Of a stretch of DNA of 64,000 bases, positions 9,414-18,614 are shown piece by piece. A program made the position numbers and the translations under genes. The stretch comes from Actinomyces weissii (lineage in GTDB: Bacteria > Actinomycetota > Actinomycetes > Actinomycetales > Actinomycetaceae): contig NZ_CP066802.1 in assembly GCF_016598775.1 (NCBI RefSeq), positions 992,001 through 1,056,000 of the forward strand, read 5' to 3'. Below the pieces are notes generated by a model. It searched no databases, had not been told where the DNA came from, and saw only the letters and a list, made by a program, of their open reading frames with translations. Position 1 is the stretch's first letter. Every line of letters starts with the position of its first letter.

Positions 9414-10940
9414 ATGGACGACCGTGAGCAGCCCCGGCCCCTGGCGGGCCAGCACTTCCACCTGATCGGTGTGGGGGGTGCGGGCATGAGCGTGGTGGCC
9501 GAGCTGCTGGCCGCCCGCGGGGCCGCCGTGACCGGCTCTGACGCCCACGCCTCGCAGGCCGTGGAGCGCCTGAGCGCCGCCGGGGTGGCGGTACACGTGG
9601 GGCACGACGCCGCCGCCGTGCCGCCTGCGGCGGTGGTGGTGGTCTCCACCGCCATCAAGGAGTCCAACCCGGAGCTGGCGGTGGCGCGCGCCCGCGGGCA
9701 GCAGGTGCTCCACCGCTCCCAGGCCCTGGCCCTGGCCGCGGAGGGCCGTGACTTCGTGGCGGTGGCCGGGGCCCACGGCAAGACCACCACCTCCGGCATG
9801 CTGGCGGAGGCGCTACTGCACGCCGGGGCGGACCCCTCATTCGCGATCGGGGGCGTGGTCTCGGCCCTGGGCACCGGTGCCCACCTGGGGGCGGGCCGGG
9901 CCTTCGTGGCGGAGGCGGACGAGTCTGACCGCTCCTTCCTGAACTACCGCCCGCGGGTGGAGGTGGTCACCAACGTGGAGCCGGACCACCTGGACAACTA
10001 CGCCAGCACAGAGGACTTTGAGGGGGCTTTCCGGGACTTCGCCGGGCGGCTGGTGCCCGGGGGGCTGCTGGTGGCCTGCGCGGACGACCCGGGTGCCCTG
10101 CGCCTGGCGCGGGCGGCTGCCGCTACCGGCACCCGCGTGCAGACCTTCGGCACCGTCCCGGCCGAGCAGCTGCCGGGCGGCCCGGTGGGGGAGGGGCACG
10201 TGCTGCTCACGGTCCTGGGCAGCCGTGACGACGGCACCAGCGCCCAGCTGCTGCTGCAGCTGGGAGACGCCCTGACCGGCCCGGTGGACCTGGAGCTGTC
10301 CGTGCCCGGCACCCACGTGGCCCTGGACGCCGCCGGGGCCTGGGCGGCAGGCCTGGAGCTGGGGGTCGAGCCGGAGCAGATGGCCCGTTGCCTGGGGGTC
10401 TTCGGGGGCACCAAGCGGCGTTTCGAGGACCGGGGTGAGGTGGCGGGGGTGCGCGTGGTGGACGACTACGCCCACCACCCCACCGAGATCGAGGCCCTGA
10501 TGCGCACCGCCCGGGCGGTGGCCACGGCCCGGGGCGGGCGGGTCCTGGCCCTGTTCCAGCCGCACCTGTTCTCTCGCACCCAGGGCTTCGCGGAGCGTTT
10601 CGGGGCGGCCCTGGCCCAGGCGGACCTGGTGGTGGTCACGGACGTCTACCCAGCCCGGGAGCGGGCGGAGGACTTCCCCGGCGTCGACGGCGCTACGGTG
10701 GTGGCTCACCTGCCTGCTGGGCGGGGCGTCTTCGTTCCCGGGCGCCAGGAGGCCGCGCGCCAGGTCGCGGCCCTGGCCCGGCCGGGGGACCTGCTGCTGA
10801 CCATCGGTGCCGGGGACGTGACCGAGCTGGGGCCGGTGGTCCTGGCTGAGCTGGCTGACCGGAGCGACCTGGCGGGCCGGAGTGACTTGGCGGTCCGGGC
10901 GGAGCCGGACCCGGCCGACCGGCCGCAGGCGGGTGCCTGA
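9414..10940 (+). CDS. murC: UDP-N-acetylmuramate--L-alanine ligase
   Basis: First Mur ligase, adding L-Ala to UDP-MurNAc. 508 aa. I chose the ATG at 9414 because AAGGAG sits 6 nt upstream; an in-frame ATG at 9396 lacks a good site. The N-terminal GVGGAGM is followed by the ATP loop AGAHGKTTTS near residue 119 and the DDYAHHPTEI motif. The C-terminal ~30 residues are a low-complexity tail with SDLAGRSDLA-type repeats, beyond the normal domain. The stop overlaps ftsQ as TGATG. Confidence 0.94.
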   Translation: MDDREQPRPLAGQHFHLIGVGGAGMSVVAELLAARGAAVTGSDAHASQAVERLSAAGVAVHVGHDAAAVPPAAVVVVSTAIKESNPELAVARARGQQVLHRSQALALAAEGRDFVAVAGAHGKTTTSGMLAEALLHAGADPSFAIGGVVSALGTGAHLGAGRAFVAEADESDRSFLNYRPRVEVVTNVEPDHLDNYASTEDFEGAFRDFAGRLVPGGLLVACADDPGALRLARAAAATGTRVQTFGTVPAEQLPGGPVGEGHVLLTVLGSRDDGTSAQLLLQLGDALTGPVDLELSVPGTHVALDAAGAWAAGLELGVEPEQMARCLGVFGGTKRRFEDRGEVAGVRVVDDYAHHPTEIEALMRTARAVATARGGRVLALFQPHLFSRTQGFAERFGAALAQADLVVVTDVYPARERAEDFPGVDGATVVAHLPAGRGVFVPGRQEAARQVAALARPGDLLLTIGAGDVTELGPVVLAELADRSDLAGRSDLAVRAEPDPADRPQAGA

Positions 10941-11848
10941 TGCGCAAGCCCTCGGTGCCGCGTCCCGGGACGGAGGAGCCCGCCCCGCAGGCGGGGGCCC
11001 GGGGCGGCAGGCTGCCCACGTCCCGGCTCCCGGAGGAGCACACCCAGAGCCTGCCGGTGGTGCGCCAGCAGACTCCTAGCTCCCTGGACCTGCGCGCCGA
11101 CCGCCACGACCGGGTGGTCTCCACCGGCCTGGCGCAGCGGCTCCAGGAGCGGCGTGACTCCCTGCGGCGGCTGCGCCGTCGCCGCCTGCTGGTGGCTGCG
11201 GCGGTGCTGGTGGTGCTGGCTGGGCTGGGCTGGGGGGTGCTGGGCTCGCCCTTGCTGGGCCTGCGGCTGGAGCAGGTGGAGGTCACCGGCTCGGACGGCT
11301 CGGTGAGCGTGGAGCAGGTGCGTGAGGTCTATGCCGGTCTGGAGGGGCGCTCGCTGCTGCGCCTGGACACGGGAGAGCTGGCCGCGGCCACCTCCCAGGA
11401 GCTGGTGCGGGTGCGGGACGTGCAGGTCAGCCGCCGCTGGCCCAACGGGCTGCGTGTGCACCTGAGCATGCGCGAGCCGGTAGCGGCCCGGCAGGTGGAG
11501 GGCGGCTTCGAGGTGCTGGACGCCCAGGCGGTGGTGCTGGAGACGGCTGCCAGCCTGCCCGCCGGACTGGCCTGGGTGCAGGCCCCGGAGGGGGAGGAGC
11601 TCAGCGCGGAGATGGTCTCGGCCGTGGTTGCCGCGGTGGGGGCCCTGGACCCGCAGACCCGCTCCCAGGTGGTCTCAGGCACGGCCTCGGTGGCGGGGCA
11701 GGTGCGCCTGAGCCTGCAGGGCGGGGCCAATGTGGTGTGGGGGGACTCCTCCCAGCCGGAGCTCAAGGCGCAGGTCCTGCGGGTGCTGCTGGGCACCCCG
11801 GCCCAGGTCTATGACGTGTCCTCGCCCCGCTTCCCGAGCACTTCCTGA
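10940..11848 (+). CDS. ftsQ: Cell division protein FtsQ/DivIB
   Basis: Bitopic divisome protein. 302 aa: a ~75-residue basic, Pro-rich cytoplasmic region, one TM helix (about 78-102) beginning [11 protein letters not shown], an extracellular POTRA domain opening with [11 protein letters not shown], and the FtsQ beta domain. The position between murC and ftsZ is the actinobacterial order, where ftsA is missing. Confidence 0.93.
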   Translation: MRKPSVPRPGTEEPAPQAGARGGRLPTSRLPEEHTQSLPVVRQQTPSSLDLRADRHDRVVSTGLAQRLQERRDSLRRLRRRRLLVAAAVLVVLAGLGWGVLGSPLLGLRLEQVEVTGSDGSVSVEQVREVYAGLEGRSLLRLDTGELAAATSQELVRVRDVQVSRRWPNGLRVHLSMREPVAARQVEGGFEVLDAQAVVLETAASLPAGLAWVQAPEGEELSAEMVSAVVAAVGALDPQTRSQVVSGTASVAGQVRLSLQGGANVVWGDSSQPELKAQVLRVLLGTPAQVYDVSSPRFPSTS

Positions 11849-11936
11849 GGATGGCTGGGGAAGGTGGCCACGACACGGCGGACACACCGGTCTAAATGCG
11901 TGCAGGTCGGGACGGGGGCACGTAGCGTTTTCCTCA

Positions 11937-11990
11937 TCAGCCGAAAATGACATAAGTATAAACCTCAACCTGAGGTTGACGGTTTTCGGA
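11937..11990 (+). promoter_or_regulatory. Nested inverted repeats upstream of ftsZ
   Basis: The ftsQ-ftsZ gap holds an AT-richer island. CCGAAAA (about 11941) pairs with TTTTCGG (about 11983). Inside lies AACCTCA-ACC-TGAGGTT (about 11961-11977). The TAAGTAT/TATAAA stretch just before the inner repeat could be a -10 region. The symmetry suggests an operator or a leader hairpin for ftsZ; I cannot name the factor. Confidence 0.45.
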
Positions 11991-12014
11991 GCCGGAGTCA
12001 AGTGGAGGGCTACT

Positions 12015-13331
12015 GTGACGGAATCTCAGCACTACCAGGCAGTCATCAAGGTGGTGGGCGTCGGCGGCGGTGGCGTCAACGCCGTGAACCGCATGATCGA
12101 GGCCGACCTGCGGGGCGTGGAGTTCATCGCCGTAAACACTGACGCGCAGGCCCTGCTCATGACCGACGCCGACGTCAAGCTCGACGTCGGCCGCGACCTG
12201 ACCCGTGGCCTGGGCGCGGGCGCCGACCCCTCCATCGGGCGCAAGGCCGCTGAGGACCACATCGAGGACATACGGGCCGCGATCACCGGTGCGGACATGG
12301 TCTTCGTGACCGCGGGGGAGGGCGGCGGCACCGGCACCGGCGGGGCCCCCGTCGTCGCCAAGATCTCCCGGGAGATCGGGGCCCTGACCATCGGCGTGGT
12401 CACCCGGCCCTTCGCCTTCGAGGGGCGTCGCCGCTCCGCCCAGGCCGAGGAGGGCATCGCGAACCTGCGCGAGCAGGTGGACACCCTGATCGTCATCCCC
12501 AACGACCGCCTCCTGGACATCGCCGACCCCAACATCTCCGTGGTCGACGCCTTCAAGCAGGCGGACCAGGTGCTCCTCCAGGGCGTCCAGGGCATCACCG
12601 AGCTGATCACCACCCCCGGCCTGATCAACGTCGACTTCAACGACGTCAAGTCCGTCATGCAGGGGGCCGGCTCCGCCCTTATGGGTATCGGCTTCTCCTC
12701 CGGCGAGGACCGGGCCGTGGCGGCCACCGAGATGGCGATCTCCTCACCGCTGCTGGAGACCTCGATCGACGGCGCCCACGGCGTGCTGCTCTTCTTCCAG
12801 GGCGGCGCGGACCTGGGCCTGCTGGAGATGAGCAAGGCGGCGGAGCTGGTGCGGGAGGCCGTGCACCCAGAGGCCAACATCATCGTCGGCAACGTCGTGG
12901 ACGGCGCCCTGGGTGACGAGGTCCGGGTGACCGTGATCGCGGCGGGCTTCGACGAGGTGCCCGTGGTCTCCGCTCCTCGTGTTCCCCAGCAGGTTGCCCC
13001 CGGCTACGGCCAGCCTGCCAACCGTGCGCCGGAGCAGGGGCAGTACCCCAGCCTGTCCTCCTACCCGCAGCACAGTGCCACCGGCGCGCGCGGGGCGCAC
13101 CGCCTGGACACCGGCGCCACGCCGCGCACGACCACGGCTCCCGCCAACGCGCCCACCGCGGCCACCGCGGACCTGTCGGTGCTGCCTGAGGCCGGGGAGG
13201 GCGGGGCGCCTGTCGATGAGCGGCTCCGCGCCAGCGGCCCGCAGCCGACGCTGCCGCCGCAGCTGGTGGTGCCGCCGGTCATCAACGACGAGGGCGTCAC
13301 CGACATCGACCTGCCGGACTTCCTGCGCTGA
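12015..13331 (+). CDS. ftsZ: Cell division GTPase FtsZ
   Basis: Tubulin-like GTPase forming the cytoplasmic Z ring. 438 aa. Start GTG with GGAGGG 5-6 nt upstream; the conserved protein begins here, although the frame is open further upstream. The tubulin signature [10 protein letters not shown] is in the form usual for actinobacteria; NTDAQAL and RPFAFEG are typical. A ~100-residue Ala/Pro/Thr-rich linker leads to a C-terminal peptide ending DIDLPDFLR, the usual docking tail for SepF and other partners. The next gene begins 13 bp downstream. Confidence 0.97.
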   Translation: MTESQHYQAVIKVVGVGGGGVNAVNRMIEADLRGVEFIAVNTDAQALLMTDADVKLDVGRDLTRGLGAGADPSIGRKAAEDHIEDIRAAITGADMVFVTAGEGGGTGTGGAPVVAKISREIGALTIGVVTRPFAFEGRRRSAQAEEGIANLREQVDTLIVIPNDRLLDIADPNISVVDAFKQADQVLLQGVQGITELITTPGLINVDFNDVKSVMQGAGSALMGIGFSSGEDRAVAATEMAISSPLLETSIDGAHGVLLFFQGGADLGLLEMSKAAELVREAVHPEANIIVGNVVDGALGDEVRVTVIAAGFDEVPVVSAPRVPQQVAPGYGQPANRAPEQGQYPSLSSYPQHSATGARGAHRLDTGATPRTTTAPANAPTAATADLSVLPEAGEGGAPVDERLRASGPQPTLPPQLVVPPVINDEGVTDIDLPDFLR

Positions 13332-13344
13332 GGACCCTGCGGCA

Positions 13345-14079
13345 GTGGCGCTCCTGCTGGAGGTAGAGCTGGGCCCCGTCGCCCGTGGGTGGTTCACCAC
13401 CCGCGAGGGCGGGGCCCCTGCCGTGGCCGACCCGGCCTACGCCGGCCTGAACCTGGCCGGGCACGTGGGTGACCAGGCGCTGCGGGTCGAGCGCAACCGG
13501 GCCGAGCTGGTGCAGGCCATCGGCCTGGAACCAGGGCAGGTGGCCTGGATGCAGCAGGTCCACTCGGCCACGGTCGCCCATCCCGGCCCCGGCCCTGAGC
13601 CGACGGCGGACGCCCTGGTGGTGGACGGACGGCGCGACCCGGCCCGGGCAGCTGGCGTGCTGGTGGCCGACTGCGTGCCGGTGCTGCTGGCGGACGGGAG
13701 CCTGCCGCTGGTAGCCGCCGTGCACGCGGGACGCCAGGGGATGCTGGCGGGGGTCGTGCCCGCGGCGGTGGCCGAGCTGCGCCGCCTGGGCGCCCAGGAC
13801 CTGCGGGCGGCGGTGGGGCCTTCCATCTGCGGCTCCTGCTACGAGGTGCCCGCGCAGATGCGGGACCAGGCCGCAGCGGTCGAGCCTGCCTGCGCCTCCA
13901 CCACCAGCTGGGGCACGCCCGCGATAGACGTCGCCGCGGGGGTGCGCGCCCAGCTCGGGCGCCTGGGGGTGGGGCTGGTGGACACGCCCGCCTGGTGCAC
14001 CTTTGAGGACCAGCGCTTCTTCTCCTACCGCCGTGAGGGGCGTACGGGCAGGTTCGCAGGCGTGGTCAGCCTGGGCTGA
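13345..14079 (+). CDS. pgeF: Purine-nucleoside phosphorylase / laccase-domain protein (YlmD, YfiH family)
   Basis: Multicopper-polyphenol-oxidase-like (DUF152) protein. E. coli YfiH/PgeF corrects misincorporated L-Ser in peptidoglycan precursors, and other members act as purine nucleoside phosphorylases. 244 aa from a GTG 13 bp after the ftsZ stop. Zn/active-site motifs are visible: QVHSATV, ADCVPVLLAD, AAVHAGRQGM and GPSICGSCYEV. The location right after ftsZ is the conserved ylmD position. The expected PLP-protein gene ylmE (yggS) that usually follows is absent. Confidence 0.9.
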   Translation: MALLLEVELGPVARGWFTTREGGAPAVADPAYAGLNLAGHVGDQALRVERNRAELVQAIGLEPGQVAWMQQVHSATVAHPGPGPEPTADALVVDGRRDPARAAGVLVADCVPVLLADGSLPLVAAVHAGRQGMLAGVVPAAVAELRRLGAQDLRAAVGPSICGSCYEVPAQMRDQAAAVEPACASTTSWGTPAIDVAAGVRAQLGRLGVGLVDTPAWCTFEDQRFFSYRREGRTGRFAGVVSLG

Positions 14080-14185
14080 GCCCTGCGGCCGGTCCCCGGC
14101 GTGTCTGCCTGGGGGCGGGCGGTGGAGCCGTTAGCGTTTTCAGTAGCGGGAGGACCAGCACCCGGATTCTTGAAGGAGCACTCAG

Positions 14186-14632
14186 ATGCGAGCACTGCGC
14201 AGCATGACCAACCTGCTCGGTTCCCAGGACTATGAGACCGAGGAGGACTACGAGGCGCACGAGGAGTCCGTTGTGTCTGAGTACGCAGGGGGCTATGAGG
14301 ACGACTACACCTCGGCTACCGGCTACATGGAGGTCGCGGAGCCGGTGGAGGCGGACCTGCGCCGTATCGTCACGGTGCACCCCAGCACCTACAACGAGGC
14401 CCGGGTGATCGGTGAGGCCTTCCGTGACGGCCTGCCGGTCATCATCAACCTGACCGGGATGAGCGAGTCCGACGCCCGCCGCATGGTGGACTTCTCCGCC
14501 GGGCTGGTCTTCGGGCTGCGCGGGGCCATCGAGCGGGTCACTCCGCGGGTCTTCCTGCTCACCCCGGCCTCGGTGGCGATCGACTCCGGTGAGGCGGCTG
14601 AGGCGGGCGAGCGTTTCTTCAACCAGGGCTGA
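14186..14632 (+). CDS. sepF: Cell division protein SepF
   Basis: Cytoplasmic FtsZ-membrane tether, essential in actinobacteria lacking FtsA and ZipA. 148 aa: an N-terminal membrane-binding region ([12 protein letters not shown]), an acidic linker rich in Glu/Asp/Tyr, and a C-terminal SepF domain with [15 protein letters not shown] and [19 protein letters not shown] is upstream of the ATG. TAGCGT about 50 bp upstream could be a -10 for an own promoter. Confidence 0.94.
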   Translation: MRALRSMTNLLGSQDYETEEDYEAHEESVVSEYAGGYEDDYTSATGYMEVAEPVEADLRRIVTVHPSTYNEARVIGEAFRDGLPVIINLTGMSESDARRMVDFSAGLVFGLRGAIERVTPRVFLLTPASVAIDSGEAAEAGERFFNQG

Positions 14633-14651
14633 AGTCCTCTAGAGTAGAGGC

Positions 14652-14939
14652 GTGTCCGCGGTCATCTCGATCCTTCAGTCTCTTCTCTCCCTGTACGTCC
14701 TCGTGCTGCTGCTGCGCGTGGTCCTCGACCTGCTTGAGCAGTTCTCCCGTAGCTGGCGACCAACCGGCGTGGTGCTGGTGGTCGCCAACGCTGTCTACGG
14801 GCTCACGGACCCCCCGCTGCGGATGATCCGTGAACGGGTTCCTGCCTTGCAGGTGGGTGGGGTCGGCCTCGACCTGAGCGTCCTGGTCCTGTGGCTGGGG
14901 ATCGTCCTGCTGCAGACCCTGCTGGCTTTCTTACGCTAA
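14652..14939 (+). CDS. YggT family membrane protein
   Basis: Small integral membrane protein of the YggT/YlmG family, 95 aa with two hydrophobic segments (about 5-25 and 70-93) joined by a loop containing the family-typical LTDPPLRMIRE. The role is unclear; the conserved place beside sepF and divIVA suggests division or membrane organisation. GTG start. TAGAGT ends 6 nt before it, so the mRNA may begin at the start codon, though AGAGG could also serve as a ribosome site. Confidence 0.9.
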   Translation: MSAVISILQSLLSLYVLVLLLRVVLDLLEQFSRSWRPTGVVLVVANAVYGLTDPPLRMIRERVPALQVGGVGLDLSVLVLWLGIVLLQTLLAFLR

Positions 14940-15324
14940 GGGCGAGTCGCCTTGTGCAGGCGTGTCATGGTATCCGGATTTGCCGTCTCACCTGCTCAAG
15001 AGTGGTCTGCGCCCCGCGCGCACAGGAGGCGCGGGTGCTTGCCCGAATTGTTTCCTGAATGCCGCTGATCCGGATCTTTGACTGGTATCCCAACGTTCTA
15101 CTGAGGGGCAGGGGGCTCTTCGTGCGGGATCTGGGCAGGCTCTTGGGGACTTTGTGCAGGTGATAGCGGTTCCGCATGCGGGGTGCGGCTCAGTGGATGC
15201 TGGTATCTTGGTCATCACATTCGGTGCCGCAACGTTGGTCCGAAGCTGCTTCGGGTAATGTGTTCGCACCTGGGTGCCGATTATGGTGCTCTTATCAGAT
15301 CCGTACGACATTGAGGTGACGACC
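14940..15324 (+). promoter_or_regulatory. divIVA upstream region, no gene
   Basis: About 385 bp without a supported ORF and with lower GC than the flanks. TTGACT at about 15078 could be a -35. Further -10-like hexamers are TATCTT near 15203 and TAATGT near 15256. Just before TAATGT is the perfect palindrome CCGAAGC-T-GCTTCGG (about 15240-15254). ATCCGGAT occurs twice (near 14971 and 15068). Probably a multi-promoter control region for divIVA. Confidence 0.4.
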
Positions 15325-15933
15325 ATGACGCTGCTCTCCGCAGACGACGTCCTCAACAAGAAGTTCCAGGCGACGAAGTTCCGCGAGGGCTACGAGCAGG
15401 ACGAGGTTGACGAGTTCCTCGACGACGTCGTTGAGGCCATGCGGCAGCTGGAGGCTGAGAACGCCGACCTGAAGGCCAAGCTTGAGGCCGCCAACGCACG
15501 GATCGCCTCGCTGAGCCAGGGTGGCTCCCAGCGGGCGGAGGCCCCGGCGCCCGCTCCGGCTATAGCCGAGGCGGCTCCCGTGGCGGCCCCGGTGCCCGCT
15601 GCCGCTGGAACCGAGCAGGAGCCGGCCGCTGCCAAGGGCATGCTGGAGCTGGCCCAGAAGCTCCACGACGAGCACGTCGCCAACGGCAAGGCTGAGGGTG
15701 AGCGGATCATCACGGAGGCCCGCACCACCGGTGAGTCGATCATCCGCGAGGCTGAGGACCAGCGCAACCGCACCCTGGCCCAGCTGGAGAAGGAGCGCTC
15801 CGGCCTGGAGCACAAGATCGACGAGCTACGTCGCTTCGAGTCCGACTACCGTACCCGCCTCAAGAGCTTCCTGTCCGGCCTGCTCAACACGGTTGACGGC
15901 GGCGGCACCTCTGTCGAGGGCGTCAACCTCTGA
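15325..15933 (+). CDS. divIVA: Polar growth / division scaffold DivIVA (Wag31)
   Basis: Coiled-coil protein that binds curved membrane and directs polar growth in actinobacteria. 202 aa. The start is the ATG at 15325 with GAGGTG upstream; homology begins here (MTLLSADDVLNKKFQATKF), although an in-frame ATG lies 51 bp upstream. N-terminal lipid-binding domain with YEQDEVDEFLDDV, a first coiled coil, an Ala/Pro linker (about residues 70-100), and a second coiled coil rich in Glu/Arg. A strong hairpin follows the stop. Confidence 0.95.
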   Translation: MTLLSADDVLNKKFQATKFREGYEQDEVDEFLDDVVEAMRQLEAENADLKAKLEAANARIASLSQGGSQRAEAPAPAPAIAEAAPVAAPVPAAAGTEQEPAAAKGMLELAQKLHDEHVANGKAEGERIITEARTTGESIIREAEDQRNRTLAQLEKERSGLEHKIDELRRFESDYRTRLKSFLSGLLNTVDGGGTSVEGVNL

Positions 15934-15969
15934 GCCTCACCGTGTCCACGCAGCCATGGCGCTGAGCCT

Positions 15970-16000
15970 GAGGGCGACGACCTTTCCGGTCGTCGCCCTC
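15970..16000 (+). terminator. Terminator hairpin after divIVA
   Basis: A 13-bp perfect stem (GAGGGCGACGACC / GGTCGTCGCCCTC) with loop TTTCC, 37 nt after the divIVA stop. There is no U-run, as is common for high-GC actinobacterial terminators. It separates divIVA from lspA. Confidence 0.75.
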
Positions 16001-16094
16001 ATGTTCATGGGGTCCTGTACCCCTGCTGGTTTCCCAAAGCACCTGAGGCAGTGAGAGACTCCGGGCCGTGCACCCGCATGACAAGGACAGGAAC

Positions 16095-16763
16095 ATGAGC
16101 GCCCAGACCTCCGCGGCTCCTACCGGCCGTCGCCTGCAGCCAGGCAGAGGACGGTACCTGCGGCTGCTGTGGGTACTGGCTGCGGCGGTGCTGCTCCTTG
16201 ACCAGCTCACTAAGGTCTGGGCGCTGGAGGCGCTGGCCGACGGCACCAGGCGGGCACTGCTGGGATCAGTGCTGGGCCTGCGCCTGGTCTTCAACCCCGG
16301 TGCCGCCTTCTCCTTCGCCAACAGCCAGACCTGGCTGCTCACCGTGGTCGCGCTGGCGGTGGTGGTCTTCGTGCTGCGTGTCTCCCGCAGGCTGGGCTCG
16401 CGGGCCTGGACGGTGGCCCTGGCCCTGGTGCTGGGGGGTGCGTCGGGCAACCTGGTGGACCGGCTGCTGCGGGCCCCCGGGGTGGGGCGCGGGCACGTCG
16501 TCGACTTTATCGACTACGGGGTGTTCGTGGGCAACGTTGCCGACATCGCCATCGTGGTGGCGGCAGCCCTGATCATGTGGCTGTCCGTGACCGGCCGGGA
16601 GCTGGAGGGTGAGGCGGCAGCCTCGGCGGCAGGGACGGGCCGCGAGGCCGCGGGCGAGGCTCCCGGCCAGGCCCGGGCGGAGGCCCGGGAGAGCGGGACG
16701 TCAGGTACGCAGGCGCAGGAGGCACAGGCACGAGGGGCCCTGAAGCAGGGGCGCCAGGCATGA
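16095..16763 (+). CDS. lspA: Prolipoprotein signal peptidase (signal peptidase II)
   Basis: Membrane aspartyl protease that cleaves lipoprotein signal peptides at the lipobox; two lipoproteins in this window are likely substrates. 222 aa from the ATG at 16095, with an AGGACAGGA site; a GTG 27 bp upstream is less likely. Four TM segments. Catalytic Asp motifs NLVDRLL and GNVADIAIV are present, and VFNPGAAFS is the conserved loop. The last ~55 residues are an extra Ala/Gly/Glu/Arg-rich cytoplasmic tail. The stop overlaps the next ATG (ATGA). Confidence 0.93.
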   Translation: MSAQTSAAPTGRRLQPGRGRYLRLLWVLAAAVLLLDQLTKVWALEALADGTRRALLGSVLGLRLVFNPGAAFSFANSQTWLLTVVALAVVVFVLRVSRRLGSRAWTVALALVLGGASGNLVDRLLRAPGVGRGHVVDFIDYGVFVGNVADIAIVVAAALIMWLSVTGRELEGEAAASAAGTGREAAGEAPGQARAEARESGTSGTQAQEAQARGALKQGRQA

Positions 16764-17680
16764 GCCTGCGGGTCCTGCCGGTCCCTGACGGCCTGGTGGG
16801 GGAGCGCGTCGACGCCGCCCTGGCCCGCATGACCGGGCTGAGCCGCTCCCGGGCTGGTGAGCTCTGCGCCGCCGGGGCGGTGCGGCTGGAGGGCCGAGCC
16901 CTGGGCAAGTCCGACCGCCTGCAGGCCGGGCAGCTGCTGGAGGTGGACCTGCCCGACCCGCGGCCCTCAGGGCCCGTGGCCACGCCGGTGGAGGGCCTGG
17001 AGCTGCTCTACGAGGACGCCGACATCGTGGTGGTAGACAAGCCTGCGGGGGTGGCCGCGCACCCCTCCATGGGCTGGGACGGCCCGGACGTGCTGGGTGC
17101 CCTCAAGGCCATGCAGGTTCAGGTAGCCACCTCCGGGGCGGCTGAGCGCCAGGGCATCGTCTCCCGCCTGGACGTAGGCACCTCCGGCGCCATGGTGGTG
17201 GCTAAGGGGGAGCGGGCCTACTCGGTGCTCAAGCGCGCCTTCCGGGAGCACGCCGTCTCCAAGACCTACCACGCCCTGGTCCAAGGGCACCTGGACCCGC
17301 TGCGCGGCACCATCGACGCGCCCATCGGCCGCCACCCCAGCCGTGAGTGGAAGATGGCGATTATCGACGGCGGGCGGGAGTCCGTGACGCACTACGACGT
17401 CATTGAGGTCATGCCCGCGGCCTGCCTGGCGCAGGTGGACCTGGAGACCGGGCGCACCCACCAGATCCGCGTGCACATGGCCGCCGTCGGCCACCCCTGC
17501 GTGGGGGACGAGACCTACGGGGCGGACCCGCGCCTGACCGAGCGCACCGGTCTGCGCCGCCAGTGGCTCCACGCGGTAGAGCTGGGCCTGGCCCACCCGG
17601 TGACGGGGGAGTGGATGACCTTCACCTCCAGCTACCCCGCCGACCTGAGCCACGCCCTGGACGTGCTGCGCCTCTCCTAA
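16760..17680 (+). CDS. rluD: RluA/RluD-family 23S rRNA pseudouridine synthase
   Basis: Converts uridines to pseudouridine in large-subunit rRNA. 306 aa: an N-terminal S4 RNA-binding domain (about residues 15-65), then the catalytic domain with [13 protein letters not shown] and the active-site loop [15 protein letters not shown], where the catalytic Asp is the D of [14 protein letters not shown] is the conserved C-terminal motif. It is coupled to lspA by a 4-nt overlap, a pairing seen in many bacteria. RluD is the likely subtype, but the exact target uridines cannot be read from sequence. Confidence 0.9.
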   Translation: MSLRVLPVPDGLVGERVDAALARMTGLSRSRAGELCAAGAVRLEGRALGKSDRLQAGQLLEVDLPDPRPSGPVATPVEGLELLYEDADIVVVDKPAGVAAHPSMGWDGPDVLGALKAMQVQVATSGAAERQGIVSRLDVGTSGAMVVAKGERAYSVLKRAFREHAVSKTYHALVQGHLDPLRGTIDAPIGRHPSREWKMAIIDGGRESVTHYDVIEVMPAACLAQVDLETGRTHQIRVHMAAVGHPCVGDETYGADPRLTERTGLRRQWLHAVELGLAHPVTGEWMTFTSSYPADLSHALDVLRLS

Positions 17681-17701
17681 CCACCCCTCTTCCGCGAGAC
17701 C

Positions 17702-17740
17702 GGGACATATGTACCGCGAGTTCGGTTAGGTCACCCTAAG
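17702..17740 (+). repeat. 39-bp repeat, copy 1 (upstream of the GNAT gene)
   Basis: Begins GGGACATATGTACCGCGAG and ends AGGTCACCCTAAG. It matches copy 2 at about 18506-18544 at roughly 32 of 39 positions. It contains the palindrome ACATATGT and the near-palindrome TTAGG-N4-CCTAA. Lies ~150 bp before the acetyltransferase gene. Confidence 0.6.
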
Positions 17741-17892
17741 CCTGTGGATATCTTTGCCGAGGCCAAGCGGCCTCCTGCCAGCGGACCTCCTCAGCACAGC
17801 AGCGGCAAGTCCTGGCAGCGGCAGGCCTCCCGGTGGCGCTCCCGCACCTAGGCTGGGAGCCTTCCCGTGCCGCAAGCAGCAAGGAGCAGCAG

Positions 17893-18483
17893 ATGGGTGG
17901 AACCGGCGCAGCAGGCCCGCAGCAGGCAGGCAGGCCCCGGCCGCCGAAGGCGCCGGGCTGGGAGAGCGTGCGTGGGGACGAGCGCGGCACCCGGGCCGAC
18001 CAGGTGCGCCAGGCAGTGGCCACCGTGCGCCTGGAGGTCTTCGTCCAGGAGCAGCAGGTGCCCCTGAGCCTGGAGATGGACGCCCGCGACGACCAGCCCA
18101 CCACCATCCACCTGCTGGTTCGTGGGCAAGGTGGAGAGCCACTTGGTGCCGCCCGCCTGCTGCTGGAGCCCGAGCACCCCGGCCAGGTCCACCTGGGCCG
18201 CCTGGCCGTGCGGCGGCACGCCCGTGGTACCGGTCTGGGAGCCCGCCTGGTCACGGCCGTGGAGCAGGAGGCGCTGGCCCGCGCCACGGCCCGGCTGGGA
18301 CCACAGGCCGCAGCCTGGGGCGGGGTACCAGCAGGTACCTACGGCGTCGTGGTGCTGCTCTCCGCCCAGGAGCAGGCGCTGGGCTTCTATGAGCGCTGCG
18401 GCTACCAGACAGTGAGCGGGCGCCGCTACCTGGACGCCGGTATCTGGCACCAGGACATGGCCCGGCTGCTGTGCCCGGCCTGA
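17893..18483 (+). CDS. GNAT family N-acetyltransferase
   Basis: Probable acetyl-CoA-dependent acetyltransferase, substrate unknown. 196 aa. ATG at 17893 with AAGGAG 6 nt upstream; an in-frame ATG at 17833 has no ribosome site. After a ~35-residue Pro/Gly-rich N terminus come VRLEVFVQEQQVP (typical of the ElaA/YjcF subgroup), the core LGRLAVRRHARGTGLGARLV with the acetyl-CoA P-loop (R-x-x-G-x-G form), and the C-terminal ALGFYERCGY and LDAGIWHQDM. Flanked by two copies of a 39-bp repeat, so it may have its own regulation. Confidence 0.82.
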   Translation: MGGTGAAGPQQAGRPRPPKAPGWESVRGDERGTRADQVRQAVATVRLEVFVQEQQVPLSLEMDARDDQPTTIHLLVRGQGGEPLGAARLLLEPEHPGQVHLGRLAVRRHARGTGLGARLVTAVEQEALARATARLGPQAAAWGGVPAGTYGVVVLLSAQEQALGFYERCGYQTVSGRRYLDAGIWHQDMARLLCPA

Positions 18484-18505
18484 CCCGCACCGTCCCCCGC
18501 AGGCT

Positions 18506-18544
18506 GGGACATACGTACCGCGAGACCGGCAAGGTCGACCTAAG
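18506..18544 (+). repeat. 39-bp repeat, copy 2 (upstream of dnaE)
   Basis: Begins GGGACATACGTACCGCGAG and ends AGGTCGACCTAAG, with the perfect palindrome AGGTCGACCT. Lies about 70 bp before the dnaE start. See the copy at about 17702-17740. Confidence 0.6.
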
Positions 18545-18614
18545 CGCCTGGGGTGCCTGCTCCGTGGCGTACCGGTCTTCTCCTGGCCGTGCGCCACGGC
18601 CCTAGGATGGGCCC

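Noticed and set aside
11961..11977. SoxR-type operator before ftsZ
   Set aside because: CCTCA/TGAGG half-sites are present, but the spacing (3 nt) differs from the SoxR box.
17720..17740. Iron-box (DtxR/IdeR) in the 39-bp repeats
   Set aside because: TTAGG and CCTAA half-sites occur but with the wrong spacing and no TTAGGTTAG core.
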